Source: Enterococcus lacertideformus (GTDB lineage Bacteria > Bacillota > Bacilli > Lactobacillales > Enterococcaceae). Taken from it: 64,000 nt of DNA. Within the stretch, counting starts at the first letter, position 1. The number at the start of each line of letters is the position of its first letter. The notes beneath the pieces are model-generated. The model was not told the DNA's origin. It made no database searches and saw nothing but the letters and a program-made list of their open reading frames with translations. Shown piece by piece: positions 50,539-60,979 of this stretch. The DNA lies in NCBI GenBank assembly GCA_015680865.1, contig JADAKE010000008.1:99183-163182 (forward strand), given 5' to 3'. A program made the translations under genes and the position numbers.

Positions 50539-51849
50539 TTAATTCGACTCCATCTCAGTTAAACGTTCAAGTAAATCATTAACTGCATACCAGTGATTTT
50601 GATATTTCACATACCATTCTGGTAACAAATCTACCACACGGTTGGTTTCTTTAATATTTTGCCAAGTATATCCAACAATAATCGATTCTATTTTTTCTTG
50701 GGCTGCTCCTTTTTCTATGAGGTTCTGAATAACCGTGCCTGTGCTTGGCAACTCCACTTCTTCATCAGAAGGAATCGGTACTTGGATCGTATTTAAGCTG
50801 GTTTGGATCTTTACTTGTGAATCAATTCGATCAGCGCTAACTTCAATAGCGACTTTTCCTTTACTATCTGAACCAAAAACTGGGAATCCTTCCACAAAAA
50901 TTCGGTAATCAATTTGATTTTTATCGCGATCAAAATAACGCATATTCCCTAGTGAATTTCCTAGCTTACTGATATATGGAAAACTTTGAGAAAAAATATT
51001 GTCAGAGGTATCTTCCTGAATAATTTCTCCACGAAAATCAACGATCTGCATTTCTGAATGGATAGTCATAGACTCATTCCCATTATAAAAAAGCAATTCA
51101 CTACTTTCGTTGTTCGTTTTAACTTCGTCTGTTTTTTGAAAGAAAGCGTTTCTAAATAATGTATAAGGTTGTTGGGATAATATATAACTGTATTTTTTTA
51201 GTTTTATCTGATTTTTGGTCTCATACTGTGTTTCAATAACGGATGGTGTTTGCTTCATCTCCATCCAAGTAGCATCTGTAATCTTTAGCTCATTTTCCAG
51301 TTTTGTCCAATCAATTGAAAGACTTGTCTCATATATCGAGTAACTATTATAATTGACAAAACGTACCTTATCATTTTTTACGTCAAATTGGATACGCGTA
51401 AAATAGAGTTAATCTATGCGTTCATCTAAATTTGAAAAATCTAAACTTAGATGAAATGCCTCTTTATATTCACTAAGAAGAAGTGGAGCGTTATAAGTAA
51501 ATTCGAGTCCTTCTTCAATTGTTTTTGCTTTATTAAATTTTTCTTTGTCTCCCTTTACAATTTCTGTGATTTTTCCAAACCTTGATTTTTCAATAATTGT
51601 TTGTAAGTGTGAAACAAGATTTTCACTATTTGTTTCTTTGATCTGCCCTGCATCTAACCACGTCACATGCAATGGCAAAAAAACTTCTGATGCCTTCCGA
51701 AAATTTTGAGAGTCAATCATTTGTGAATTTGATTCTTCAATAATCGAGGTTTTCCCAGCCGGACTTAACCAAATGACATAAGAGAAATAGATACTTAAAG
51801 CAATCATTAGGATTAATCCTATCCGAACAACTTTTTCAGAAATTTTCAT
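50539..51849 (-). pseudogene. walH: WalH/YycH with in-frame TAA
   Basis: From ATG 51849 the protein begins with a membrane segment (VVRIGLILMIALSIYFSYVIW) and a YycH secreted domain up to NLDERID. TAA follows at 51409-51411, and in the same frame LYFTRIQFDVKNDKVRFV to MELTEMESN at 50539. CAA (Gln) to TAA fits the reading DERID-Q-LYFT. The truncated form has about 146 residues and would lack two thirds of the extracellular part. An internal Met at 51264 could give a second product without membrane anchor, so it is probably dead. The effect should be altered WalK activity. Confidence 0.9.
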
Positions 51850-53681
51850 TCCCACCATTCCTCCTCATAAGGTTCATACGGCAATGAGATATAGAAGGTC
51901 GATCCTTGACCTTCTTTACTTTCTGCCCAAATTGCACCACGATGTGCTTTCACCACTTCTCTAGAGATTGCTAACCCTAAACCGGTCCCGCCTTGAGCTC
52001 TTGCACGCGCTTTATCCACTCGATAAAACCGTTCAAACACTCGATTCAAGTCTTTTTTAGGTATTCCTAGCCCTTGGTCGGTAATGCTTAAGATCACGTT
52101 ATTATGGGTCTCTAACAACCTACAAGTGATTGTTCCACCGTCTGGAGAATATTTGATTGCATTATTCATAATATTATCGATTACTTGAATCACTTTATCG
52201 GTATCAATTTCTACCCAAAGATCTCTTTGAGTAAATTCACGTTTGATCATATAATTTTTTTCTTGATTTCCAACCATCATATCAAAGCGATCAAGGACAA
52301 AATTAACTAATTCATTAAAATTGACGTATTCTAATTGCAATTGCGTATTCCCTGTATCCATTCGCGACAGGTTTAAAAGATCATTGATCATACGAATCAT
52401 TCGATCGGTTTCATCTAGTGTTACTTTTAAGAAGTTGGTAGCTACCTCTTCATCCTTCCAAGCCCCTTCACTTAGTGCTTCAATATAACTACGCATACTT
52501 GTGAGTGGCGTACGTAGTTCATGAGAAACATTTGATACAAATTCTCGACGTTCTCTCTCCGTTTTTTCTTGTTCAGTCACATCATGAAGAACTGCAACTA
52601 AACCACTAATAAATCCAGATTCTCTGCGGATCATTGAAAAATCCACTCGTAAAATCATTTGATCACTTTCCATTAATCCAGTTGAGCGATCAAGCACCAT
52701 TTCATTAGGATCTTCTAAGAGCTTACGTAATGTGTACTCTTCTTCAATATCTAGCAATGTCAAAATTGATTGCCCAATCGCCTCTTCATTTTTTACATCT
52801 AACAAAGAAATAGCCATATCATTGATCGTAATAACTTTTCCTCTTCGATCGGTTGCGATGACCCCATCTGTCATATGCGAAAGTACACTATCTAATCGAT
52901 TTCTTTCTGCTTCCATTGTATCTTGCGCTTCTTCAATTCTTTCTGCTAGTTGGTTGAATGTATCAGCAAGCTGACCCAACTCATCTTGACCATGAACCTT
53001 GACTTTGCGACTATAGTCTCCCCGAGCAATTCGAATCGCTTGCTCCCGCATTTCTCCAATGGGTTGAGTAATTGAGCGTGCCACCAAAACAGATACGACC
53101 ATTGAGATAAAAGCTGCAATCAACGAAGCAGTGAAGAAAATGATTGCAGTATTGTTGATTTCTGAATACTTTTGTTCAATATTACTTTTGATGTAAAGAG
53201 CCCCGATGACGGCATCGCCGGTCGGGGAAAGGATCGGTTGAATATTGATATTCACCCGCTTATCGTCACTATCTAATGCTACATAACGTTTCGTTGTGAA
53301 GTCATCGATATCCACATAATCGTTCTTCTTTCCGATCGAACTTTGATCACTAACATCTGTGGTACCGCGAATGATCCCTTTTTCATCGACTACCCGAATC
53401 TCAATGATGTCACTAGAAGCATTATTCTCAATAAATCGTTTGATATTTGCATTGACTTCTTCAGTAGACGTATTGTCTTTACGGTTTAATTCTGGGCTGA
53501 TGGTAGTCGCTAACGATTCAACGGTCTGATTCATATCTTTGACAAACGTGTTGATGGTTGAACGTTCTAAACCTCTTATAAAATAAGCCCCAATAATTTC
53601 AATAGATATCAACAAAATTAAAATAAATGTAATCGCAATTTTAAAATTGACTGATCGAAAAAAGCGAACTTTCCCTTTCAT
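51846..53681 (-). CDS. walK: Sensor histidine kinase WalK
   Basis: The protein has 611 residues: two membrane helices (about 12-31 and 180-202) around an extracellular PAS-like domain, then HAMP, an intracellular PAS (NRLDSVLSHMTDGVIATDRR), HisKA with the phospho-His in FVSNVSHELRTPL, and HATPase with N-box IMNNAIKYSPDGG and G-boxes ITDQGLGIP and GTGLGLAI. It controls wall metabolism genes through WalR. It overlaps walH by a few bases and follows walR by 3 bases. It is essential in most Firmicutes and intact here. Confidence 0.97.
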   Translation of the reverse strand: MKGKVRFFRSVNFKIAITFILILLISIEIIGAYFIRGLERSTINTFVKDMNQTVESLATTISPELNRKDNTSTEEVNANIKRFIENNASSDIIEIRVVDEKGIIRGTTDVSDQSSIGKKNDYVDIDDFTTKRYVALDSDDKRVNINIQPILSPTGDAVIGALYIKSNIEQKYSEINNTAIIFFTASLIAAFISMVVSVLVARSITQPIGEMREQAIRIARGDYSRKVKVHGQDELGQLADTFNQLAERIEEAQDTMEAERNRLDSVLSHMTDGVIATDRRGKVITINDMAISLLDVKNEEAIGQSILTLLDIEEEYTLRKLLEDPNEMVLDRSTGLMESDQMILRVDFSMIRRESGFISGLVAVLHDVTEQEKTERERREFVSNVSHELRTPLTSMRSYIEALSEGAWKDEEVATNFLKVTLDETDRMIRMINDLLNLSRMDTGNTQLQLEYVNFNELVNFVLDRFDMMVGNQEKNYMIKREFTQRDLWVEIDTDKVIQVIDNIMNNAIKYSPDGGTITCRLLETHNNVILSITDQGLGIPKKDLNRVFERFYRVDKARARAQGGTGLGLAISREVVKAHRGAIWAESKEGQGSTFYISLPYEPYEEEWWE

Positions 53682-53684
53682 CCA

Positions 53685-54389
53685 TTACTCCTGTTCCTGG
53701 TTACGAAGATAGTAACCAACACCTCGCCGTGTCACTAAGTAATTAGGGTGGCTTGGATTATCTTCAATTTTTTCACGCAAGCGTCTTACTGTTACATCAA
53801 CCGTACGTACATCGCCGAAGTAATCATATCCCCATACTGTTTGAAGTAGATGTTCTCGTGTCATCACTTGACCAATATGTTTCACTAGATAAAAGAGCAA
53901 TTCAAATTCACGATGTGTGAGCTCAATGGTTTGACCTCGCTTAGTGACCATATAAGCATCAGGATGGATCGTCAGGTCACCGATCATAAACTCAGAAGGT
54001 GCTACTTCTTCCACTTCTTTTGGCGCTGTTGCACCACGTCGAAGATTGGCTTTCACACGTGCCACTAATTCACGATTCGAAAACGGTTTTGTGACATAAT
54101 CATCAGCGCCCAGCTCTAGGCCTAATACTTTATCGATTTCAGAATCTTTTGCTGTGACCATGATGATTGGCATATCGTAAGTTTTCCGTACTTCACGTGC
54201 TACTTCTAAACCATCCATTTTGGGCAACATTAAATCCAATAAAATCAAATCAGGTTCAACCTCAGAGACTTTTTCCAAGGCTTCTTCCCCGTCATAAGCA
54301 GTATAAACATCATAGCCTTCCTTGGCCAAGTTAAATTTGACGATATCCGAAATCGGTTTTTCGTCATCGACAACTAAAATTTTTTTCAT
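53685..54389 (-). CDS. walR: Response regulator WalR
   Basis: From ATG 54389 (GAGGTGG upstream) the protein has 234 residues; an earlier in-frame start at 54419 adds an atypical extension. The receiver has phospho-Asp D52 (LILLDLMLP) and acidic pocket DD at 8-9. The C-terminal OmpR-type winged helix ends [22 protein letters not shown]. It is first in the wal operon and essential in most Firmicutes. Intact. Confidence 0.97.
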   Translation of the reverse strand: MKKILVVDDEKPISDIVKFNLAKEGYDVYTAYDGEEALEKVSEVEPDLILLDLMLPKMDGLEVAREVRKTYDMPIIMVTAKDSEIDKVLGLELGADDYVTKPFSNRELVARVKANLRRGATAPKEVEEVAPSEFMIGDLTIHPDAYMVTKRGQTIELTHREFELLFYLVKHIGQVMTREHLLQTVWGYDYFGDVRTVDVTVRRLREKIEDNPSHPNYLVTRRGVGYYLRNQEQE

Positions 54390-54427
54390 AAAGAGCCACC
54401 TCTTTTTTATTATTGTCATACTATTCT

Positions 54428-54433
54428 ATTATA
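54428..54433 (-). promoter_or_regulatory. Candidate walR -10 box
   Basis: TATAAT on the minus strand, 39 bases upstream of the WalR ATG. A -35 with good spacing is not obvious, so the promoter may be extended or regulated. Confidence 0.45.
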
Positions 54434-55008
54434 CCGTATTTCTTGAGATGTTTCATCTTTGCCAAAAAATAGCAACGAATTAGGTGTCTTTCATTTATGG
54501 AAATACACATGAGTTCCTTTTATTTCCATCTCTTACTCCCTTTTATAAATGACTTCGCTCACGACTCTTTTTTTACGCTATTGTATTACGCTTGACACAC
54601 AAATCAAGCGATGGATCAACTCATATTTAAGGTTCAGTCTTTTAAAACTTCCATCAGCCCATTCTTCTCCCCTAATCAGATATCACAGACTACTCAAAAA
54701 GACTCGTGCATCTATTGATTGAGACTTCTTCAATCTCTAGAATTATAGAAAAACGAGCCTAGGACAAAAAGTCGTCCTAAGCTCGTTAATAGGTGTAAAT
54801 GCGAATAAACAGTGACGTGAAAGGAGAATCTTCGAGAAATAAGCCAAAATTCACCAAAATCCCGATAACTTCAGTTCATTTCCGAAGTTATCACTCCTAT
54901 TCTTGCTATTTATTCAAATTTAGAATAGTAAATAAAAACATTCTTTTGATCTAGGCTCAAGTTGTATTTATGTTTAATTAACTCTAAGCATAGATCAACC
55001 TTTTGGAA
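54434..55008. other. Intergenic region between wal operon and degV
   Basis: No gene is supported. It contains an imperfect hairpin at about 54752-54788 (AACGAGCCTAGGAC / GTCCTAAGCTCGTT, 1-base mismatch) and a short IR ATAACTTC ... GAAGTTAT near 54867-54893. These may be terminator or repeat structures of degV. Confidence 0.5.
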
Positions 55009-55866
55009 TCAATCATCTAACACTTGCACCCCTATACCTAGTAGCCCTGGTCCAGTGTGAACTACTAATGCTGGAGAAATTTGACCAAAATAAATATGCT
55101 GAGCTTGTGGAAACTCTTCTTTTAATTGAGTCGCCATTGCAATAGCCTCTTCTTCTGCTTGTCCATGAGCAACAGCTAAATTAAATCGTTTTGCTGACCC
55201 CACATATTCTTTGACATAAGCGACAGTTCGTTCCAGACTTTTTTTACGACCTCTTACTTTCCCCACCGTATAATATATCCCTTCTTCGTTACAAGAAATA
55301 ATCGGATTTAACTTTAAGGCATTTCCCAAAATAGAGGCAACAAAACCAATTCGTCCGCCTTTTTGTAAATACTCGAGAGTAGCTACACTAAAGAATACTT
55401 TTGTTTGTTTAGCTAACTCATTTAATTTTTCAATCAACAGATCCCACGCCAAACCTTCTTCTAGCCATTTTGCAGCTTGAACCGCTGATAAGCCTGCGCC
55501 GATACCAATGTTTTTTGTATCTAACACATAGGTTTCTAACTCTTCTTGTTGTTGGGCAATCAATCGAACAATATTGTATGTCCCGCTTAGCCCACTTGAG
55601 ATAGTAATCGCCAAAATTTTTTCGTAGCCATATTGTTTAATTTGTTTAAAAATATTTGTGATTGTTTCTCCATCAGGTAAAGAAGTACCTGGAATTTCTT
55701 TAGGCAGTTTTTGGTAAATTTCTTCTGGAGTAATATCGACTTTATCCGTATATACTTTGTCTTTATAAATAATTTTTAATGGAATAACATACATATGATA
55801 TTTTTCAATTAGCTCTTGGGGTACATCTGTGCCTGAGTCTACTAAAATCGCCACTTTATCTTTCAT
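55009..55866 (-). CDS. DegV-family fatty-acid-binding protein
   Basis: From ATG 55866 (AGGAG upstream) the protein has 285 residues; an in-frame TTG at 55881 is an alternative. The DegV motif KVAILVDSGTDVPQELI and ITISSGLSGTYN mark the fatty-acid-binding pocket of FakB-like proteins, which present acyl chains to the FakA kinase. Whether this paralog is FakB is unproven. It is translationally coupled to the upstream DUF1836 gene (8-base overlap after frame correction). Intact. Confidence 0.9.
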   Translation of the reverse strand: MKDKVAILVDSGTDVPQELIEKYHMYVIPLKIIYKDKVYTDKVDITPEEIYQKLPKEIPGTSLPDGETITNIFKQIKQYGYEKILAITISSGLSGTYNIVRLIAQQQEELETYVLDTKNIGIGAGLSAVQAAKWLEEGLAWDLLIEKLNELAKQTKVFFSVATLEYLQKGGRIGFVASILGNALKLNPIISCNEEGIYYTVGKVRGRKKSLERTVAYVKEYVGSAKRFNLAVAHGQAEEEAIAMATQLKEEFPQAQHIYFGQISPALVVHTGPGLLGIGVQVLDD

Positions 55867-56423
55867 TTTTTTTCTCCTCAATTAAATCCTCTTTTTCTAA
55901 ACTGATTGTTTTTTCTGCTAATAGTTTCATTGCAAATGATGTGGTTGCAGATCGGACTGCAATATATTCTACTGGTGGTTTCTTGGTCAAGAATTTGAGG
56001 AACGATTGCTCCTTGTGCTAGCTGACTGACCATTTTGATTGCTTTTTCTTGTTCATGACAAAACAGATTATAAGCTTCACGAATACCAACAGTTTTTCCT
56101 TGAAACAAAATCCCCTCTTTTATTTCTGGAATCGTTAGTACTTGCTTTAACGTCGTAATCGCAATTAAAAATGCAACATGTTCTTTACTGTATCGTTTTT
56201 TCACTGGGGCTGGAACTAAGCCTAATTTCACATAATTATTTACCATGGATGATGTCAGCAAAGGATGCTTTTCTCCTCGGATAACAGGTGAAAGATAGCG
56301 ATCAACTAATGTTCTTACTTGGTCCATATAAAGGTCTAAATCTGGAAGTTCCTCCCATTGTGGTAAGTGAAAATCTTCCAATTCTTTTCCCCATTCGATT
56401 AATTGCTGTCCCATTTTTTCCAT
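55856..56423 (-). pseudogene. DUF1836 protein, frameshift near C-terminus
   Basis: From ATG 56423 the protein reads a helical domain with a MerR-like segment (LTSSMVNNYVKLGLVPAPVKKRYSKEHVAFL), typical of DUF1836, a family of putative DNA-binding proteins next to degV in Firmicutes. One extra C near 55985 (GACCAAG for GACAAG) puts the last 40 residues out of frame. The corrected tail (PVEYIAVRSATTSFAMKLL, LAEKTISLEKEDLIEE) overlaps degV. The uncorrected version ends at 55878 with an unrelated tail. The pair is co-transcribed with degV. Confidence 0.75.
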
Positions 56424-56729
56424 CGTTTGATCTCCTTTGTCGTTTTCTTAAACATCTTATTGGGGTTATTAAAAACATTCGATCTAGTTACTTTAACTAG
56501 ATAACTCAATTATAATAAATTTCACCATAAATTGAAACCATTTTACTTGAGATTTTTTGACCAAAAGAATAAGAGCATCCAGCCTCAAATAATTAAATGA
56601 ATCCGCTTACTTACCCAACAAGCTATTTTCATTGAAAGAAAAATAGAAAGGCTTCATTCCAGAAGCTTTATTTACTCTCTTTTAGACAGTCATGATACAC
56701 TAACAATGACAGAACGGAGGGAACATTTA

Positions 56730-57674
56730 ATGATTGCAACCGATAAATTTTTTCAGGGAGAAAACAAAACCTATCCTTTTTTTGAAGGATGGTATTTTAA
56801 ACATCAAATTGCGCAAGAGGTCTACGCCTTCATCCCAGGATATTCCATCGCGAAAAATGGAGAAACAAATCCATTTATCCAGGTGATCAGCCATGACCAT
56901 TCAGAAATTTTCTTTTTTGATAGTAATCAGTTGTTTGTAGCTAAAAACCACTTATCCATAAAAATCGGTGAAAATTTTTTTAGTGAAAAAGGACTTTCTC
57001 TTTCCTTGTCGAGTCCCAATTTAACGATCATGGGAGCCATTGATTATGGTGAATTTGCACCTTTAAAACGTACAAGTTATGCGCCTAGCATTATGGGCCC
57101 TTTTTCTTATGTGCCGTTTATGGAATGTTATCATGGGATATTAAGTATGAAGCATTCATTGAAAGGAAATTTATTGTGGAATGAGCAGATGATTGACTTC
57201 ACTGGGGGTACTGGTTATTTAGAAAAAGATTGGGGTAATTCTTTTCCAGCTACCTATCTGTGGGCACAATGCAATCAATTTGCAGCTCTAGATGCACAAT
57301 TTTTCTTTTCCGCTGCTGAAATTCCATTTCTTAGCGGACGTTTTTTAGGAATGATTGCCGTCTTACAAATTGATGGAGAAGAATATCGCTTTGGTACTTA
57401 TTATGGCGCCAAAATTTTAGATATCACACAAAAGGAAAAAAATTTAGTCATTAAAATCAGACAGCAAAAACTTGAAATGATGATTGAAGTTTTAAAAAGT
57501 GAGGGCCATCCCTTAATGGCGCCAGATAAAGGCTTGATGAATCGTGTTATTCGTGAAAAAGCCAGTACAGATATAACCGTTCGTTTACAAAAAAAAGGGA
57601 AAGAGATTTTCAATCAAAAAGGAAAGTCAGCAGGTTTTGAAGAAGTTGGTAAACTGCAAGGTTTTACCTACTAA
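56730..57674 (+). CDS. Tocopherol-cyclase-like family protein
   Basis: From ATG 56730 (CGGAGGG upstream) the protein has 314 residues; an in-frame upstream ATG at 56706 lacks a suitable ribosome binding site. There is no membrane segment. Motifs FFEGWYFKHQ near the N-terminus, GYLEKDWGNSFPATYLWAQ in the middle and repeated beta strands match the tocopherol cyclase-like (PF14249-type) proteins found in Firmicutes, whose real substrate is unknown. The next gene is a tRNA. The frame is intact. It is one of the few monocistronic genes of the region. Confidence 0.75.
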   Translation: MIATDKFFQGENKTYPFFEGWYFKHQIAQEVYAFIPGYSIAKNGETNPFIQVISHDHSEIFFFDSNQLFVAKNHLSIKIGENFFSEKGLSLSLSSPNLTIMGAIDYGEFAPLKRTSYAPSIMGPFSYVPFMECYHGILSMKHSLKGNLLWNEQMIDFTGGTGYLEKDWGNSFPATYLWAQCNQFAALDAQFFFSAAEIPFLSGRFLGMIAVLQIDGEEYRFGTYYGAKILDITQKEKNLVIKIRQQKLEMMIEVLKSEGHPLMAPDKGLMNRVIREKASTDITVRLQKKGKEIFNQKGKSAGFEEVGKLQGFTY

Positions 57675-57683
57675 AATAGGAGA

Positions 57684-57706
57684 CCCGCCGTTTAAAAAAC
57701 GGCGGG
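57684..57706. repeat. GC-rich hairpin in front of a mini-reading-frame
   Basis: CCCGCCGTTT, 3 A, AAACGGCGGG: a perfect 10-bp stem. Unlike a terminator it has no T-run. It is followed at once by AAGGAG and an ATG at 57718. It may terminate the upstream gene weakly or expose the ribosome binding site of a leader peptide. Confidence 0.6.
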
Positions 57707-57905
57707 AAGGAGTAAAAATGAAAAAGTGTTAGGGTTTGTTCTTTTACAAGAACTTTTGTTGGTTGGTATGTTTATATAATAGCGAGCTTTTGTGAATAAT
57801 CTGTGAATGAATTACTATAAAGAAATAAAGTTTTTTATAACTTTTTTTAAACTAGTCTTGCTTTTTAAAATTTACAGTGCTACTATTTAATAAGTAAATT
57901 TCATT

Positions 57906-57978
<73 letters not shown>

Positions 57979-57995
57979 TTGGGTGCCAAACCCAC

Positions 57996-58051
57996 GTCAT
58001 CAGTACATTCTTGGCTACTTCGGTAGTTTCGAAAAGAGTGTACGTGATGAC
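57996..58051 (+). terminator. Terminator of tRNA-Lys
   Basis: GTCATCAGTACATTCTT pairs with AAGAGTGTACGTGATGAC in an imperfect stem of about 16 bp, then ATTTTTTG. It sits 18 bases after the tRNA end. Confidence 0.75.
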
Positions 58052-58427
58052 ATTTTTTGTTTTTCGGGTACGTTTTTTTGGTCTATCGCTTATTATTGTT
58101 CAGGAACCCCCTAAGAATGAATGAACTTCCCCAAACAGTCAATCAAAAAAATCACATTGATTCTTCTAACAGTTTTCTCCATCGTAAAAAATAATAGCGT
58201 TTACTTTATTAATGAAGAGTTTATCGTTACAATCTAAGTGAAACAGATATTAGATGATAAAATTATAAAAAAGTGTCAATAAAACAAAGTAAGTCTAAAC
58301 CTTTTAGCGTGATCAGCAAAGAATTTCGTATACATCGCAACTATATTTAGTTTATGAGACACCCTTTTGACAACCATTAACTACCTATTTGTTAGCTTTA
58401 TCAACTAGTGAATTGGAGGAAAAGATT
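58052..58427. other. Intergenic region before yedK
   Basis: No gene or regulatory element is recognised; it is AT-rich with frequent stops. It presumably carries the promoter of yedK. Confidence 0.4.
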
Positions 58428-59015
58428 ATGTGTGGTCATTATTTTTTTGATTTAGCATCCGACGAGCTGAAAAAATACTATGAACAAGTAATTCCACAGG
58501 CAGAAAGTCGGCAGATCCACATTGGAAAAAACGAAATTTACCCATCAAACTATGTAGTAACGTTAGGCCTTAATCAAGAAGCCGATATTGTACCAAGTAT
58601 CACTCGTTGGGGATTCACCAGCTTTAAAAAAGGACAGCTAGTGATTAATGCTCGAGCAGAAACTATCGAAGAAAAAAATACGTTCTCTCACCCTTTCAAA
58701 GAAACTCGTTGTGTTTTCCCGATGTCTTGTTTTTATGAATGGGATTCTGACAAACAAAAAGTAATGTTCACTGACAGTCACTCGACAGTCCTTTATGTCA
58801 GTGGTTTTTATCGGATCCATAAAAATGAAGCTGGATTTGAAACGGAATCAATCATTTTGACCACTCAACCAAGTCAATCAGTGCTTCCTGTCCATGATCG
58901 TATGCCTTTGATCCTAGCAAAAGAACAGATCAAAGACTGGGTTACCGATTTAGATTTTGCAAGGAATCAACTGTCAGCTACTATGCCTGAGCTAAATCGG
59001 CGCAACGTAGACTAA
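58428..59015 (+). CDS. SOS response-associated peptidase YedK/HMCES-like
   Basis: From ATG 58428 (TTGGAGGA upstream) the protein begins MCGHYFF, giving the catalytic Cys2 after Met removal. Other active-site elements are NARAETI, CFYEWD and VHDRMPLIL. The SRAP domain protects abasic sites in single-stranded DNA through a thiazolidine crosslink. Length is 195 residues. The start chosen is the only one that leaves Cys at position 2. No lexA site was found. Intact. Confidence 0.94.
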   Translation: MCGHYFFDLASDELKKYYEQVIPQAESRQIHIGKNEIYPSNYVVTLGLNQEADIVPSITRWGFTSFKKGQLVINARAETIEEKNTFSHPFKETRCVFPMSCFYEWDSDKQKVMFTDSHSTVLYVSGFYRIHKNEAGFETESIILTTQPSQSVLPVHDRMPLILAKEQIKDWVTDLDFARNQLSATMPELNRRNVD

Positions 59016-59147
59016 AACCATGTGTAGCCAAAAGCCAACATGCACTGAAAAGTCCAATGAGAAAAATTCCTCTAAGATGCTTCGGTTTATTTTGCAGTGT
59101 TGAAGAATCATAACACCATTCAAAAATTTCTAAATATACTGGTACAA

Positions 59148-59199
59148 AAAATGAAGCGTTCCAAAAATAGTGAAAACTATCTTCAGAACGCTTCATTTG
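59148..59199. repeat. Inverted repeat between yedK and busAB
   Basis: AATGAAGCGTTC (near 59154) pairs with GAACGCTTCATT (near 59199): a 12-bp perfect stem with a long loop. It lies between two converging genes and may act as a bidirectional terminator. A minus-strand open frame covering it (58981-59220) is probably not a gene. Confidence 0.55.
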
Positions 59200-59245
59200 A
59201 TTTACCAGAGTTTGATCCAACTTTTCATGATCAGTTACTTAACCA

Positions 59246-60979
59246 TTAGGCTTTCCAGCTATCAACTGTTTTTTGGTTTTCTTTGATCCAATCTTGTGCT
59301 GCTTGTTTTGGGTCTTTGCCATTGTTGATTTCTAACATGACTCTTTCCATATCTTTTTCTGACCAACGGAATTTGTCTAAAACCTGATAAGCTTCCGGTT
59401 GATCTTCTTTCAACCCTTTGCGTACGATTGTATGAATCTCTTCTGCATCTCCCATCGCTTTTTTAGGATCAGCTAAATATTTCAGGTCATATTTAGCAAA
59501 CATCCAGTGAGGAGTCCAACCAGTGATGATGATTGGTGCTTGTTTTTTGATTGCTTGTCCTAATGCCACAGTCATCGCACCAGAAGAAGATGTCTCAACT
59601 GTCCAATCTTTTAAGTTGTCATATTGTTTAATCGTATTTTCAGCGGCAGTCACTACACCGGCTCCAGGTTCAATTCCTGTAATTTTTTTACTTGCTTCAT
59701 TTGTTAGATCTGCAATGGAATCAACTTCCATATAACTTGGGACAGCTATCCCCACTTTAGCACCCACTAAATTTGCACCTAGATCATCTACTTGATTTTT
59801 GTATTGTGCATATTGTGAACCATGGGTTTTTGGTAGCCAAGCAGAGACCATTCCATCTGATTCACCTTTTGAAACAGATTCCCACATGATCGAGTTGTCC
59901 AAAGGCGTGATAGACACATAATAGCCCATCCCTTTTAATACCTCAGCTACTACGTTTGTTGAAGCAACTTCTGTGTCCCATTCAACATAAGCAAGATTGA
60001 TTCTCTTCGTTTCTTTCGTATTGGATAAACTACCTAAACCAATTGCACCTAAGATTACTACAACAACCATGCCAATCAAGATCCCTTGTCGGTTTTTACT
60101 TTTTTGCTTTGCTTTTCCTATTGCTTTTTTATTATTTGGTTGATTCAAATGTTGGGTAAAACGATCAATAATAATCGCTAAGATCACTAGTGCAACACCA
60201 TTGACGAAGCCATTCCCTACTTGGGCACGTTGTAAGGCAGATAACACCCCACGCCCTAAACCAGGGGCGCCGATCATTGAAGCAATTACCACCATCGAAA
60301 GGGACAACATCGTCGTTTGATTGATCCCTGCCATAATCGTACTTTTAGCAAGTGGCAACTCTAATTTGAATAATTTTTGCCAACTTGTACTACCAAATGA
60401 GTCAGAAGCTTCTACTAATTCTTTTGGTACTTGACGAATTCCTAAATTGGTAAAGCGAACAGTTGGTGGTAATGCAAAAATAACAGAAGCGAATACACCA
60501 GGAACCATTCCAATCCCAAAGAATGCGACCGCGGGGATCAAGTAAACAAATCCCGGCATTGTTTGCATAAAATCAAGGATTGGCTTGATGATACTTTGTG
60601 CTTTGCTACTTTTAGCCATCAAAATTCCTAGCGGTACACCAATAACAATTGAGATCACACTAGATAGTAATACAAGCGTTACCGTATTCATCAGATCAGC
60701 CCATAAGCCTTGATTATAGATAAACCATAAGCCAATCAAAGTAAACAATGTCAGTCCTGGCCGTTTTTTGGAAATAAAGAAAGCAATAACTGTCAACAAT
60801 AAGATAAATACAGGAGCAGGGATAACTAATAACAAATTAGTGATTCCTGACATAACTGCTTGCCCGATCGTTTGTAAAAAAGAAAATAATCCTGAAAATG
60901 TGGTTGTAAACCATTCAGTCAGTTTTTCGACCCAATCCGCTACGGGAAGTTGATAGTTCAATAAATTATTCATGTTCAT
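59246..60979 (-). CDS. busAB: Glycine betaine ABC transporter permease/binding-protein fusion
   Basis: The protein has 577 residues. The N-terminal permease half has six to seven membrane helices ([20 protein letters not shown] through [18 protein letters not shown]). A C-terminal substrate-binding half of about 270 residues carries aromatic betaine-cage residues ([33 protein letters not shown]). This fusion is typical of OpuA/BusAB in Lactococcus and Enterococcus; it imports glycine betaine under osmotic stress. The start overlaps the busAA stop by 14 bases. Intact. Confidence 0.94.
   Translation of the reverse strand: MNMNNLLNYQLPVADWVEKLTEWFTTTFSGLFSFLQTIGQAVMSGITNLLLVIPAPVFILLLTVIAFFISKKRPGLTLFTLIGLWFIYNQGLWADLMNTVTLVLLSSVISIVIGVPLGILMAKSSKAQSIIKPILDFMQTMPGFVYLIPAVAFFGIGMVPGVFASVIFALPPTVRFTNLGIRQVPKELVEASDSFGSTSWQKLFKLELPLAKSTIMAGINQTTMLSLSMVVIASMIGAPGLGRGVLSALQRAQVGNGFVNGVALVILAIIIDRFTQHLNQPNNKKAIGKAKQKSKNRQGILIGMVVVVILGAIGLGSLSNTKETKRINLAYVEWDTEVASTNVVAEVLKGMGYYVSITPLDNSIMWESVSKGESDGMVSAWLPKTHGSQYAQYKNQVDDLGANLVGAKVGIAVPSYMEVDSIADLTNEASKKITGIEPGAGVVTAAENTIKQYDNLKDWTVETSSSGAMTVALGQAIKKQAPIIITGWTPHWMFAKYDLKYLADPKKAMGDAEEIHTIVRKGLKEDQPEAYQVLDKFRWSEKDMERVMLEINNGKDPKQAAQDWIKENQKTVDSWKA

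Noticed and set aside
58981..59220. Minus-strand reading frame of 79 codons after yedK
   Set aside because: It overlaps the end of yedK and spans a 12-bp inverted repeat; it lacks a good ribosome binding site.
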